Under the pieces are notes generated by a model. That model was not told the DNA's origin and made no database searches. It saw only the letters and a program-made list of their open reading frames with translations. From positions 2,223,466-2,287,465 of the forward strand of contig OW240921.1 of assembly GCA_933207985.1 (NCBI GenBank): a DNA stretch of 64,000 bases, in the 5' to 3' direction. Position 1 is the first letter of the stretch. The number at the start of each line of letters is the position of its first letter. Made by a program: the position numbers and the translations under genes. Below are positions 17,215-29,398 of this stretch, piece by piece. The stretch is from Pelobates cultripes (taxonomy: Eukaryota > Chordata > Amphibia > Anura > Pelobatidae).

Positions 17215-18381
17215 TACCTTAGAGTGGGATAATGAAAAAGTGGAAAACACCCAGAATACGTGTAGGTTACTATATAAAATATACAACAACCTGATGGAGA
17301 GAGAAATCCATATGAATTCTGTATGGAAATCAAAAATTTGACATAGCGTGATACAGTAAAGGAATTTTAACTTTATAAATATAAATGATTATAGATGCAC
17401 TCACAAACGCACGTGAAATAGAGCTTCTCGCCCACCCAGGGGCAGTATGTAATCCGATGGATAAATTAGAGAATCACCTCATAGGATATATAAAAATAAA
17501 GGAAAAAACAGAATAGTGAAGTTTGTTATAAAAATTACAAAATCACATTTATTGGTCACACTTACATGTGTGTAAATCACAAAGAGCGTATCTCTCAATA
17601 ACTTGGAACTCCATGCAATGTTGTCATCAATCCAAGAATAGGGATAAACAGGAGTAGTTATAAATGAGTAGCCAAAAAATAAATATATACAAATAAAAAA
17701 CAGTTAAAACAATGTAAAGTAGGTCCAATATATTGCACAAATAAAAAACAGTTAAAACAATATAAATATATTGGACCTACTTTATATTGTTTTAACTGTT
17801 TTTTATTTGTATATATTTATTTTTTGGCTACTCATTTATAACTACTCCTGTTTATCCCTATTCTTGGATTGATGACAACATTGCATGGAGTTCCAAGTTA
17901 TTGAGAGATACGCTCTTTGTGATTTACACACATGTAAGTGTGACCAATAAATGTGATTTTGTAATTTTTATAACAAACTTCACTATTCTGTTTTTTCCTT
18001 TATTTTTATATATCCTATGAGGTGATTCTCTAATTTATCCATCGGATTACATACTGCCCCTGGGTGGGCGAGAAGCTCTATTTCACGTGCGTTTGTGAGT
18101 GCATCTATAATCATTTATATTTATAAAGTTAAAATTCCTTTACTGTATCACGCTATGTCAAATTTTTGATTTCCATACAGAATTCATATGGATTTCTCTC
18201 TCCATCAGGTTGTTGTATATTTTATATAGTAACCTACACGTATTCTGGGTGTTTTCCACTTTTTCATTATTTCACATTGTTTCTTGGGTGTCTGTGAGGT
18301 ACACCTAGGAATTCTTCCAGTTATACGTTTCTATTTTGCAGTGTATATACAATTTTTTTGTTTATATACCTTAGAGTGGGA
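17215..18381 (+). mobile_element. Foldback retroelement copy (copy 2)
   Basis: Left arm 17230-17732 and right arm 17767-18270 are near-identical reverse complements over about 500 bases, with a 34-base centre. A 96-base unpaired tail (18271-18366) ends atttttttgtttata. The 15-base direct repeat taccttagagtggga flanks the unit at 17215-17229 and 18367-18381 without mismatch. Layout (palindrome, one-sided tail, T-rich 3' edge, 15-base duplication) is the same as copy 1 at 151-1050, although the arm sequences differ. An aataaa lies in the right arm (caataaatgtg), and gattgatgac about 100 bases upstream may be a remnant of the hammerhead core; no gaaa partner is seen. Inserted into gypsy internal sequence. 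Confidence 0.85.
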
Positions 18382-18966
18382 GTTGGAATAAGAATACTGG
18401 AACCTAATAGACACAGTCTATTAGCAGCAAGCCCTTGACGGAGAGCAAGGAATAAGCTGGGTAACAACAGGAGAGGAAATTTTTGTTCTCTCATCCTAGC
18501 AGCAGCAAGCAGCACTGGGAGTGGAGATGATCGGTCCTACTATCCAGTCCCAGGCAGCGTTACCGGGTGTCAAGACAGTTGGTCCGTCTCCTCAGCGGCA
18601 GCCAGCGTTACTGGGAGAGGAGATTGGAGATTCCTTATCCCAACAGCAGTAGACATCACTGGAAGAAAGGACAGCTGGTCCCACTTCCCCAATACAGGGG
18701 AACCTTATAGACTGGTCCTGGGTGGACCCCCAAATAGCAGGTGGAGATGGTACCGAGGTCTCTCCAGCGGCCCCACAGGGTTGCTGGGCACCCGGCCCAG
18801 ATCCACAACTACAGCTGGAGATACCCTGGGAGGGGACAACTGGTCCCTCTCCCCCACTACAGTATCGGGGTAGTCCCCATTCAGGAGGTAAATGGATTCC
18901 CTTCACGGAGAACCTCCTGAAAGGGGAGCGGGCACAAAAAAACGAAATGATGGGGAAACACACATA
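18382..18966 (+). pseudogene. Gypsy-type gag/linker region, continuation
   Basis: Sequence continues from before the foldback insertion. It is a GC-richer, internally repetitive stretch of gcag(c)gttactggg, gacagttggtcc and tccccca-type motifs seen as proline/glycine-rich frames. No long open frame remains. Assignment to the same gypsy element rests on the shared insertion site and orientation and is moderate. Confidence 0.4.
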
Positions 18967-19382
18967 ATATAAAGACAGAGAGTGGTTCTGCCACACTCAC
19001 CATGAAAATCTGCTGGGTATTTTGTAAATAAAGCATTTGTAAAGTTTTTTTTTTCTAACAGAATGACATATATTGTGATGCTAGTCAAAACAAATTAATT
19101 CTAGTTCATGATGTACAAACTACATTGTATTTTCCATAAATTATACTTTGTCTATTTTCAGAGTGGATGCGTTACAAATCGACATTTCTGGAACGTAAAC
19201 AATTCGAGCTGCTATGTAAAAAAATACCCCAGAAACTCACCAAACCAAAGAACTAGCGCAGGGAGGATGAAGGTCATTTTTAGACAAAGATTGTCACTCA
19301 CTCTAAGCATCAGGAATCCAGAAAATATTTTATTTTCACCTATTAAACACAGGAAATACATGGAAATAAAATGTTTTGCAAA
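18967..19382. other. Unassigned sequence
   Basis: No gene or repeat recognised. A poly-T run lies at 19043-19052. Confidence 0.35.
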
Positions 19383-20943
19383 GCAGAAATCAATCAGAAA
19401 GCTAAATCAATCAATAATAGCAGAAGTCAGAGAGCTAAATCAATCAATAATAGCAGCAATTAATCAGAAAGCTAAATCAATCAATAATAGCAGAAGTCAG
19501 AGAGCTAAATCAATCAATAATAACAGCAATCAATCAGAAAGCTAAATCAATCAATAATAGCAGCAATCAGTCAGAAAGCTAAATCAATCAATAATAGCAG
19601 CAATCAGATAGCTAAATCAATCAATAATAGCAGAAATCAGTCAGGTAGCGAAATCAATCAATAATAGCAGAAATCAGTCAGGTAGTTCAATCAATCAATA
19701 ATAGCAGCAATTAATCAGAAAGCTAAATCAATCAATAATAGCAGAAGTCAGAGAGCTAAATCAATCAATAATAACAGCAATCAATCAGAAAGCTAAATCA
19801 ATCAATAATAGCAGCAATCAGTCACAAAGATAAATCAATCAATAATAGCAGCAATCAGATAACTAAATCAATCAATAATAGCAGAAATCAGTCAGAAAGA
19901 TAAATCAATCAATAATAGCAGCAATCAATCAGAAAGCTAAATCAATCAATAATAGCAGCAATCAGTCAGAAAGCTAAATCAATCAATAATAGCAGCAATC
20001 AGATAGCTAAATCAATCAATAATAGCAGCAATCAATCAGAAAGCTAAATCAATCAATAATAGCAGCAATCAGATAGCTAAATCAATCAATAATAGCAGCA
20101 ATCAATCAGAAAGCTAAATCAATCAATAATAGCAGAAATCAGTCAGGTAGTTCAATCAATCAATAATAGCAGCAATTAATCAGAAAGCTAAATCAATCAA
20201 TAATAGCAGAAGTCAGAGAGCTAAATCAATCAATAATAACAGCAATCAATCAGATAGCTAAATCAACCAATAATAGCAGCAATCAGTCAGATAGCGAAAT
20301 CAATCAATAATAGCAGCAATCAGATAGCTAAGTCAATCAATAATAGCAGAAATCAGTCAGATAGCGAAATCAATCAATAATAGCAGCAATCAATCAGAAA
20401 GCTAAATCAATCAATGATAGCAGCAATCAGTCAGATAGAGAAATCAATCAATAATAGCAGCAATTAATCAGAAAGCTAAATCAATCAATAATAGCAGAAA
20501 TCAGTCAGGTAGTTCAATCAATCAATAATAGCAGCAATTAATCAGAAAGCTAAATCAATCAATGATAGCAGCAATTAATCAGAAAGCTAAATCAATCAAT
20601 AATAGCAGCAATTAATCAGAAAGCTAAATCAATCAATAATAGCAGCAGTCAAAGAGCTAAATCAATCAATAATAGCAGCAATCAGTCAGAAAGATAAATC
20701 AATCAATAATAGCAGCAATCAGAAAGCTAAATCAATCAATGATAGCAGCAATCAGTCAGATAGCGAAATCAATCAATAATAGCAGCAATCAGAAAGCTAA
20801 ATCAATCAATAATAGCAGAAATCAGTCAGATAGCGAAATCAATCAATAATAGCAGCAGTCAGATAGCTAAATCAATCAATAATAGCAGCAATCAATCAGA
20901 AAGCTAAATCAATCAATGATAGCAGTAATTAGTCAGAAAGATA

Positions 20944-21194
20944 AATTAGAGGGGCAAAGGTTTAAAAATAATATCAGGAAGTATTACTTTACTGAGAGGG
21001 TAGTGGATGCATGGAATAGCCTTCCAGCTGAAGTGGTAGAGGTTAACACAGTAAAGGAGTTTAAGCATGCGTGGGATAGGCATAAGGCTATCCTAACTAT
21101 AAGATAAGGCTAGGGACTAATGAAAGTATTTAGAAAATTGGGCAGACTAGATGGGCCGAATGGTTCTTATCTGCCGTCACATTCTATGTGTCTA
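20944..21194 (+). mobile_element. CR1/L2-type LINE 3' tail (family B), array copy 1
   Basis: Encodes the end of ORF2 (KYYFTERVVDAWNSLPAEVV) and the 3' UTR through gatgggccgaatggttctta to ctatgtgtcta. The same sequence ends the long LINE at 50981-54691. It starts at ttagaggggcaaaggtt, directly after minisatellite bases. Confidence 0.88.
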
Positions 21195-21588
21195 AGTCAA
21201 TCAATAATAGCAGCAATCAGTCAGAAAGCTAAATCAATCAATAATAGCAGCAATCAATCAGAAAGCTAAATCAATCAATAATAGCAGCAATCAGATAGCT
21301 AAATCAATCAATAATAGCAGCAATCAATCAGAAAGCTAAATCAATCAATAATAGCAGCAATCAATCAGAGAGTTAAATCAATCAATAATAGCAGCAATCA
21401 ATCAGAAAGCTAAATCAATCAATAATAGCAGCAATCAGATAGCTAAATCAATCAATAATAGCAGCAATCAATCAGAAAGCTAAATCAATCAATAATAGCA
21501 GCAATCAGATAGCTAAATCAATCAATAATAGCAGCAATCAGTCACAAAGATAAATCAATCAATGATAGCAGTAATTAGTCAGAAAGAT

Positions 21589-21840
21589 AAATTAGAGGGG
21601 CAAAGGTTTAAAAATAATATCAGGAAGTATTACTTTACTGAGAGGGTAGTGGATGCATGGAATAGCCTTCCAGCTGAAGTGGTAGAGGTTAACACAGTAA
21701 AGGAGTTTAAGCATGCGTGGGATAGGCATAAGACTATCCTAACTATAAGATAAGACTAGGGACTAATGAAAGTATTTAGAAAATTGGGCAGACTAGATGG
21801 GCCGAATGGTTCTTATCTGCCGTCACATTCTATGTGTCTA
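21589..21840 (+). mobile_element. CR1/L2-type LINE 3' tail (family B), array copy 2
   Basis: Nearly identical to the copy at 20944, with the same entry (agaaagataaattagagg) and exit (tgtgtctaagtcaatcaa) junctions. Confidence 0.88.
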
Positions 21841-22020
21841 AGTCAATCAATAATAGCAGAAATCAGTCAGAAAGCTAAATCAATCAATAATAGCAGCAAT
21901 CAGTCAGAAAGCTAAATCAATCAATAATAGCAGCAATCAGATAGCTAAATCAATCAATAATAGCAGCAATCAGTCACAAAGATAAATCAATCAATGATAG
22001 CAGTAATTAGTCAGAAAGAT

Positions 22021-22270
22021 AAATTAGAGGGGCAAAGGTTTAAAAATAATATCAGAAAGTATTACTTTACTGAGAGGGTAGTGGGTGCATGGAATAGCCT
22101 TCCAGCTGAAGTGGTAGAGGTTAACACAGTAAAGGAGTTTAAGCATGCGTGGGATAGGCATAAGGCTATCCTAACTATAAGATAAGGCCAGGGACTAATG
22201 AAAGTATTTAGAAAATTGGGCAGACTAGATGGGCCGAATGGTTCTTATCTGCCGTCACATTCTGTGTCTA
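22021..22270 (+). mobile_element. CR1/L2-type LINE 3' tail (family B), array copy 3
   Basis: Same junctions as the other two array copies. Small differences include ggatgc to gggtgc and a shortened ctgtgtcta end. Confidence 0.88.
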
Positions 22271-22496
22271 AGTCAATCAATAATAGCAGCAATCAGTCAG
22301 AAAGCTAAATCAATCAATAATAGCAGCAATCAGTCAGATAGAGAAATCAATCAATAATAGCAGCAATCAATCAGAGAGTTAAATCAATCAATAATAGCAG
22401 CAATCAATCAGATAGCTAAATCAATCAATAATAGCAGCAATCAGTCAGATAGCTAAATCAATCAATAATAGCAGCAATCAGTCAGAAAGCTAAATC

Positions 22497-23513
22497 CATT
22501 TAATGATAGTAGATGAACATTAAATCAGTTGACTCAACGTTCGGTTCTGTAAAGAATATCTGATTTCCAAGTCACTGGCCAAGTTGGCTCGAGGTGCCCG
22601 AGTTCGTTGGAAATAGTGGATTAATGAGTCAGACAATGAAAATCAAAGACAGAGAGAGAAAGATAAAAGCTGTAAATGTCCTTCGTGCCATCTGGGTGTA
22701 ATAATAGAATATTAGATCACCAAATAGAGATATTTACCTTTGACTGGAATGACAATACAGGGTGCACGTCACACGTTTCATGACGAATAATGACAATCAG
22801 CAATGCTTGTGTCACTGGGTGACTATTACTGACAGTTGAGGGGGCAGAAAACTGGAATTACAAGTCTGGGGTCTTTGTGGGCCGTATTGTAAGAGTCACT
22901 AAGCTTGTGAAACACGATTATCCCGTCTCTGCTTGGTTGTGACATCACTTTGTGCCCAGCTGAAGGCATTCAATATCTACCCAGACTTAACACTTTCAGT
23001 GCCAAGCACACTGGGACACACACTGTCTGGCACTAAAACAGTTAAACATGAAGAACTCTATAGAGAGTCTATATTAATTTATACTGGTTTTCTTGGGCTA
23101 AATCAACAAAGATAGATTCTACTCAGATTTACAGGAACTCAATGGCAAATTTTAAATAAACAGAACTTAGAATTAATAAAGGAATTCAGATGCCTAATAC
23201 CATCTGTTAATCACATAAAAAAAATCTTCTTAAAAATAATTCTCTTTTTATATGAAAATGATTTAACAAAGCTTTAAAATATCTCACAACTACAGCTAAC
23301 GTCAAGGAGCAATCAAAGAGGGAGAACAGGAATCCGCATGGGGGAGTGGGAGTACTGGGGGTCTCCCAAAATCCAATAGAAGCATTGCATCACAGTGGAA
23401 ATCCCAGTAACAAGCAGTTACCTTTATCAATAATTTCCAATAATTTATTTAATTATGTAAATTCCAGAGAAGTGAACTGTACATCACTACATTATGTGAA
23501 GGATATATCCCTC
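22497..23513. other. Unassigned, apparently single-copy sequence
   Basis: About 1 kb without recognised repeats or coding domains. A splice-like pair around 22740-22840 (minus) is discussed and rejected elsewhere. Confidence 0.4.
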
Positions 23514-23607
23514 CATCTTGTCTCACTATGTCCCTCCATCTTGTCTCACTATGTCTCTGCACCTTGTCTCACTATATATCACTATGCCTTATCTCACTAT
23601 GACTCTG
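23514..23607. repeat. 23-bp minisatellite, first segment
   Basis: Units of ctcactatgtccctccatct plus tgt, the left end of an array that resumes at 27843. It is broken by the solo LTR whose target duplication ctctg is at 23603-23607 and 26643-26647. Confidence 0.88.
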
Positions 23608-24640
23608 TGTGACAGAACCATCTGTCTATTTATTACGGTGGATTCGTCTGCTTCTGCACCGTTCGTGTAAATGGCTGTTTCCTATAGCCCAGCCATACGA
23701 ATGACTGTTTTTCCCGAACGAACCTACCGAATGGACGGCCACCCAGGAGAGAAGTGTGCTGCTGGTTAACCTATTGATCCCAATTAGAATGTTGTGGTTA
23801 ACCGCAGACACTTCTCAATTAAACCGAATTCAGGGTGGTCATCATTCGTATGTCGACCACGAGGCAGCGGCCATTTTAAACCACGCGAAAGCCCAGCGGT
23901 GTTCAGCTCTATTTTCATGGAACTAAAAACGGACACTTTGTCTGCCGAACACCGCTGAAACAACGGAACGCCTGGCTGCCTCCACGAAAGCGTACGAACA
24001 CCGGCCATTCGGGAGTTTTGAAACACATGAAAGGACTTAACCCAGATAGCCTTCCCATGGAGTCAATCACATACTGAAAGACTGTAAGAACTTTGACTCC
24101 ATGGCGATTGAACTGTGTGTGTGGGATCTGAGCGCCATTCGCTAATAATATGCACTCAGATCCAGGCTATCTGGGGATATGTGATGCGAATGGGAAATGT
24201 TCGGTTATTTTAAAGTTATGTATTTTTATGTATTTTCTGGTTTTATATTTAAGATGGCGATTGTCTTTGTCCTGGAGATAATTGAATTACTTCTCAATTA
24301 TATCCAGGGCAGAGGGGAGGAAACCATAGTGCATTGTGGGTAAAAGCTGTGACTGTATGTCTGGAATGTCTTTATGTCCATCTGTAATTCCAGTCTCCCA
24401 TTTGGTCCCCTAGGGGAGTGTCCACCAAGTGGGAGACCTGCATAAATACGGGCAGGTAGCCCACAGTAAAGCGAGCTCCTGTTTGACCCTCAATGCGGAG
24501 CTTCTGTCTCGTTATTGGGGGGATTTATTATTTGCGTTTAGAGACTGCTGATTGGAACCCGAAAGCCGCTTGGTGGATATCGTTGTTCGGCGGCTAGCAG
24601 CAGTTCGTGGAGTTCCTTCGGGAGGTTGGAGCCTTTCACG

Positions 24641-26495
24641 CAGACCCGGACTGGCCATCGGGCATACCGGGCAAATGCCCGGTGGGCCGTGATGGCCGTG
24701 GGGCCGAGGTCGGCAGGGGAGATCACAGGATCTCCCCGGCCCGTTCCTGCAGGGCCAGCACTACCAGAGCGCCGGCCCTGCTGTGTGTCTCCATGGGCCG
24801 GTGGGGAGATCAAAGATCTCCCTTTACCGGCCCAGAGACACTTCCAGGCGGCTGCTTGCTGGGGTGTGAGGGAGGGAGGAGAGGACCGGCGGAGCTCTAT
24901 CCAGCAGCTCCGCCGGGTCCTCTCGCGGGATTCTGAGCGTTGCCGCGGTTACGGCGGCAACGCTCAGATCTCGCGAGAGTGAACTCTAGCCTACAGGCTA
25001 GAGTTCACGCTCACCACTAGGACCACCAGGGATCAGGCAGCATGGCTCTCCCATGGCAGAACGGCTCCCCCCCCCGTCCCAGGCAAAACGGCCCCCCCCT
25101 CCCAGGCTAAAGGTAAGAAGGGAGGGGGGGGATATAACTTTTTTTTAAAATTATTATTATTAATTAAAAAAAATAAATTTAAATTAAAAAAAATCACACT
25201 CACACACATCACCCCCAGACACACACACAGCACCCAGACACACACACAGCACCCACAGACACATACACAGCACCCAGACACACACAGCACCCCCAGACAC
25301 ACACATCACCCCCAGACACACACATCACCCCCAGACATACACAGCACCCAGACACACACAGCACCCCCAGACACACAGCACCCAGACACACACAGCACCC
25401 CCAGAAACACACAGCACACACAGCACCCCCAGACACACACAGCGCACCCAGACACACACAGCACCCTCACTCACACACAGCACCCTCAGACAGACAGCAC
25501 CCTCGCTCACACACACACATATATATATATATATGTATGTATATATATATATATATTTACAGATATATATATATAATATATAAAATAACCCTCAGTAAGT
25601 TAACAGACAAAGAAAATTAGAATGTGACGGCAGATAAAAACACCCTCACACACAGCACCCCTCTTACATACACACACACTGCGCCCCTCACACATACAAT
25701 ACGTCCAAATATATATATGTATGTATATATATATATATATACACACACACTACAGCACTACATACATTACGCTCCAGATACACGCTAGATCCCTTACCTT
25801 ATATGCACTCTTAATCCTCTATACACACACACACACACAATCTCCTATACACACTCTGGGTCCTTTACACACTAGATCTCCCACACACACACTGCACCAC
25901 CTACACACACACTACATTCCTTGTCAGCAAACACATACAACATTATCTAAACACACCCTCTCTACAACCCCTACACACACTACGCCACCTATACACACAC
26001 ACTACAGCCCGTATGCACACACTCGCTACACCCCTTATAACACTATGCCCCCTATACACACACTCTCTACAGCCCCTAGCCACACATATTACACCACAAA
26101 CACAAATGAAATTGACCTATTTACACAATACCACACCACACTCTACACACACGCAATTCCACAAGCAGGCTCCAAACACATGCACCATACACTTTCCTGG
26201 CCCTTTTGTCCTCTGGTATCCCACTTATGGAGACACCAGAGACAATTTAAAAGCAAACACAGCGCAAGTATGTTATTAAATTTGCTTGCGCTGCGCAGAA
26301 CAAATACAGGGCCTTTTTCTAATGCCAGAGCTCTTCAGCGCAGCTCTGCGCATTGAACCAACATGCTCACTTTGAGAGGAGGCGTGCTTGTCATTAGTGA
26401 TGACAAAACACACCCTCTCTGGCCCCGCCCCCTTCTTAGGGGGCCGCTCTGATTGAAAAATGCCGGGGCCTAATTTTTTTCCCAGTCCGGCCCTG
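24641..26495. mobile_element. Nonautonomous hAT transposon, 1.86 kb
   Basis: Ends are cagacccggactgg and ccagtccggccctg, inverted repeats with two mismatches. The 8-base duplication ctttcacg is exact at 24633-24640 and 26496-26503, which is the hAT signature. The interior is GC-rich near the left end, then CA/TA microsatellites; no transposase frame is present. The open frames here are Cys/Val or Thr/His-rich products of CA repeats or of GC-rich noncoding DNA. Confidence 0.88.
25195..25760. repeat. CA-rich and TA microsatellites inside the hAT element
   Basis: Irregular (ca)n with interspersed gcaccc-cca-ga words from 25195 to 25520, then alternating ta tracts (about 25519-25590 and 25711-25740). 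Confidence 0.9.
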
Positions 26496-26663
26496 CTTTC
26501 ACGGATCCCGGTCGGGAGATTACCGCTTCCCCTGGTTATGGTTCGTGTATTACACATTGATGCGAATGGATTACTGATATTGCGAAAGGGGAAGGTGAAC
26601 TAAACGGCGGTTTCCCTTAAAGACACCCGGGGTGTCTTAACACTCTGCATCTTGTCTCACTAT

Positions 26664-27842
26664 TGTGACAGACCCATCTGTCTGGATTACAAATACTTTG
26701 TTCGCCTGTTTTGCCGGTTACATGAATTTCCCCATTCGTATGCTTTATTCAAGGGAATGTCGTTTTTTGTCGAACGGAACTACCGAACGGACGGCCACCC
26801 AGAAGAGAAGTGTGCTGCTGGTTAACCTATTGATCCCAATTAGAATGTTGCGGTTAACCACAGACACTTCTCAATTAAAATCGAATGCCGGGTGGTCGTC
26901 GTTCGTATGTCGACCACGAGGCGGCGGCCATTTTGTCCATGCGAAAGACCAGCGGTGTTCGACGATTATTTCATGGATCTGAAAACGGACACTTTTTCAG
27001 CCGAACACCGCTGAAGCCGTCGACCTCCTCTTCTCAATCGACAAAAGTATACGAATGCCAGCCGTTCGGGAGATTCAACCACACGAATGGACTTAACCCA
27101 GATAGCCGTCCCATGGAGTCAATCGCATACCGACGAACTGAAAGAGACTTTGACTCCATGGCGATTGAACTGTGCGAATGGGATCTGAGCGCTATTATGC
27201 CAATAATGTGCACTCAGATCCAGGCTATCTGAGGATATGCAATACGAATGTAAAATGTTCGGCAGTTATGAAGTTATGGATTTTCATGTGTTTTTGTGAC
27301 TTGTGTTTAAAATGGCGATTGCCTCTGCTCGGGGAGATAATTGAGTTACTTCCCAACTATCCCCCGAGCAGAGGGGAGGGAACTGTACTGCATGCTGGGA
27401 TTATTGTGGGGATGTATGTCCAAAATGTCCCCATGTCCTTCTGTGATTTCAGTCTCCCATTTGGTCCCCTAGGGGAGTGTCCACCAAGTGGGAGACCTGC
27501 ATAAATACCGGGCAGATAGCCCACAGTAAATCAGTTCGTGTTTTACCCCCAAAGCGGAGCTTGGTCTCGTTATTGGGGGGATTTGGTTACCAGCGACTAG
27601 AGACTGCTTATTTGGATTATTTGCCGCTTGGGAGATATTGACGTTCGGTTACTATTTGCCGTTCATGGATTTGCAGCTCGTGAAGGGAATTAGCCGTACA
27701 GGTACCGTTCGGGAGTTTGGAGTGTTCCCTGGCTAGCGGTTTGCATGGTTTTACTATACCCGCTACCCGACCACATTATTGCGAACGGGGAATACTCGCT
27801 AAATGGCGGTTTGTACATTTCCTTACTGGAGGTACCGTAACA
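26664..27842 (+). mobile_element. Solo LTR 2 (CGAA-rich family)
   Basis: A 1179-base LTR, tgtgacagaccc...taccgtaaca, with exact 5-base duplications actat at 26659-26663 and 27843-27847. Colinear with LTR 1. Only 21 bases of host repeat (26643-26663) separate the two, so two related elements inserted independently almost side by side. Contains repeated ttcg/cgaa words and a tttaaaatggcgattgcctc region near the presumed promoter. Confidence 0.88.
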
Positions 27843-28785
27843 ACTATGTCTCTATATCACTATGCCTTATCTCACTATGACTCTGCATCTTGTCTCACTA
27901 TGTCTCTATATCACTATGCCTTATCTCACTATGACTCTGCATCTTGTCTCACTATGTCTCTATATCACTATGCCTTATCTCACTATGACTCTGCATCTTG
28001 TCTCACTATATCCCTCGATCTTGTCTCACTATGCCTCACTATGTCTTATCTCACTATTTCTCTCTAACTTGTCTCACTATGTCCTTCCATCTTGTCTCAT
28101 TATGTCCCTCCATCTTGTCTCACCATGTCTCTCCAACTTGTCTCACTTTGTCCTTCCATCTTGTCTCACTATGTCCCTCCATCTTGTCTCAGTTTGTCCC
28201 TCCATCTTGTCTCACTATTCCTCACTATGTCTTATCTCACTATGATTCTCCATCTTGTCTCACTATGTCTCTCCATCTTGTCTCACTATGTCTCACTATG
28301 CCTCACTATGTCTAATCTCACTATGACCATCCATCTTGTCTCACTATGTCTCACTATGCCTCACTTTCTCTTATCTCACAATTTCTCTCTAACTTGTCTC
28401 ACTATGTCCTTCCATCTTGTCTCATTATGTCTCTCCATCTTGTCTCACTATGTCTCTCCAACTTGTCACACTATGTCCCTCCATCTTGTTTCACTATGTC
28501 TCACTATATCTCACTAGGCATCATTATGCTTTATCTCAGTATGTCTCTCCATCTTGTCTCACTATATCCCTCCATCTTGTCTCACTATGTCTCTCCATCT
28601 TGTATCACTATGTCTCACTATGCCTCACTATGTCTTATCTCACCATGACTATCCATCTTGTCTTACTATGTCTCACTATGCCTCACTTTGTCTTATCTCA
28701 CTATGACTATCCATCTTGTCTCACTATGTCCCTCCATCTTGTCTCATTATGTTCCTCCATCTTGTCTCACTATGTCTCTCCATTT
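27843..28785. repeat. 23-bp minisatellite, main segment
   Basis: Long run of ctcactatgtccctccatct-type units with higher-order variation (ctcactatgcctcactatg, tgactatccatcttg). The open frames with LVSLCPSILSHY-type repeats are read-through of this array and not genes. Confidence 0.95.
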
Positions 28786-29398
28786 TTATTTTTTTTAAAT
28801 CATTTTTATTTTTCATAGAAGATAAAGGATATGAGATTCAATACCGACAGAAACTGTGTCTCGGGCTCGCAGGCCCGTTTTGTATTTAAAGCATATTGAT
28901 CTGTTTCGAATGAGATATAACACAGTACATCAATCGCTATTCTTGGCGATTTTGAGTCTTATCTGGATATGTGTTATTAAGCATTCAGTGAGTGATAAGG
29001 CTTGGTGTAATCAAGGGTATCTGTCTCCCCCTTCCCTTCGTCCTCTACTTATAAAACTTTGGTTGTGCTTCAGTAGTCTCGTGTCCTTCTAGTGTGGTCC
29101 CCCTGGGTCCTGCCATTAACTTGGTGGTTCATGAATGTGAGTCCTTGGTCAGGTCGTGTATGTCAGTCAGTTTAATAGTGGACCTCTTCCAGTAACCTCT
29201 GGACCGTTCACCAGCCTCGTCAGCAATTCTAGACATATGGGTAGGGTCTGGGTCCTGTGGCCCTCTCCCCTCAATTTATTCAGTCCCCCTGATGTTTATG
29301 TTTATCTCCGGGTCTGGAATAGATTTGGTAGCTTTCGAGAGTGGGAAGTTGCTGTATATTCCTCCCAATTATGTCTAATGTGATTTCTTCTTGGGCCT
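28786..29398 (-). mobile_element. 5'-truncated L1-like 3' end
   Basis: Begins on the plus strand with a T-rich tract (tttttattttttttaaatca), the poly-A end of a minus-strand insertion, followed by about 600 bases foreign to the satellite. Satellite sequence tctcactatgtctctccatt occurs on both sides, a likely target duplication, although ambiguous within a tandem repeat. No coding part is present. The L1-like assignment is based on tail type only. Confidence 0.55.

Larger units (their letters stand above)
19383..22496. repeat. 37-bp minisatellite with three embedded LINE tails
   Basis: Units of about 29-37 bases on the theme gcagcaatcagtcagaaagc followed by taaatcaatcaataata. Length variants arise from loss of a cagtca-type segment. 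The invariant core is aatcaatcaataatagcag. The array is interrupted at three places by the same LINE 3' tail with identical junctions, so repeat plus tail were amplified together. Confidence 0.95.
23608..26642 (+). mobile_element. Solo LTR 1 (CGAA-rich family) split by a hAT element
   Basis: Begins tgtgacagaacc, ends gtcttaaca, and is flanked by exact 5-base duplications, ctctg, at 23603-23607 and 26643-26647. Without the inserted hAT element (24641-26495) it is about 1.17 kb, the same length as solo LTR 2. Shared blocks with LTR 2 include ctgctggttaacctattgat, gtcccctaggggagtgtcca and the cgttattggggggattt segment after a polyadenylation-like cagtaaa. Single LTR with TSD means recombination removed the internal part. 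Confidence 0.88.

Noticed and set aside
22740..22840. Candidate minus-strand exon with gtaaat donor
   Set aside because: One open frame and plausible splice sites, but no domain, no partner exon with matching phase, and such pairs are frequent by chance.
24607..24982. GC-rich overlapping frames of about 110 residues
   Set aside because: They lie in the GC-rich end of the hAT element on both strands; composition explains them.
25033..25516. Cys/Val-rich minus-strand frames that look like small secreted proteins
   Set aside because: They are translations of a CA-rich microsatellite in a hAT element.
27717..28818. Overlapping Leu/Ser/Tyr/His-rich frames (LVSLCPSILSHY type)
   Set aside because: Read-through of the 23-bp minisatellite in several frames; no gene signals.
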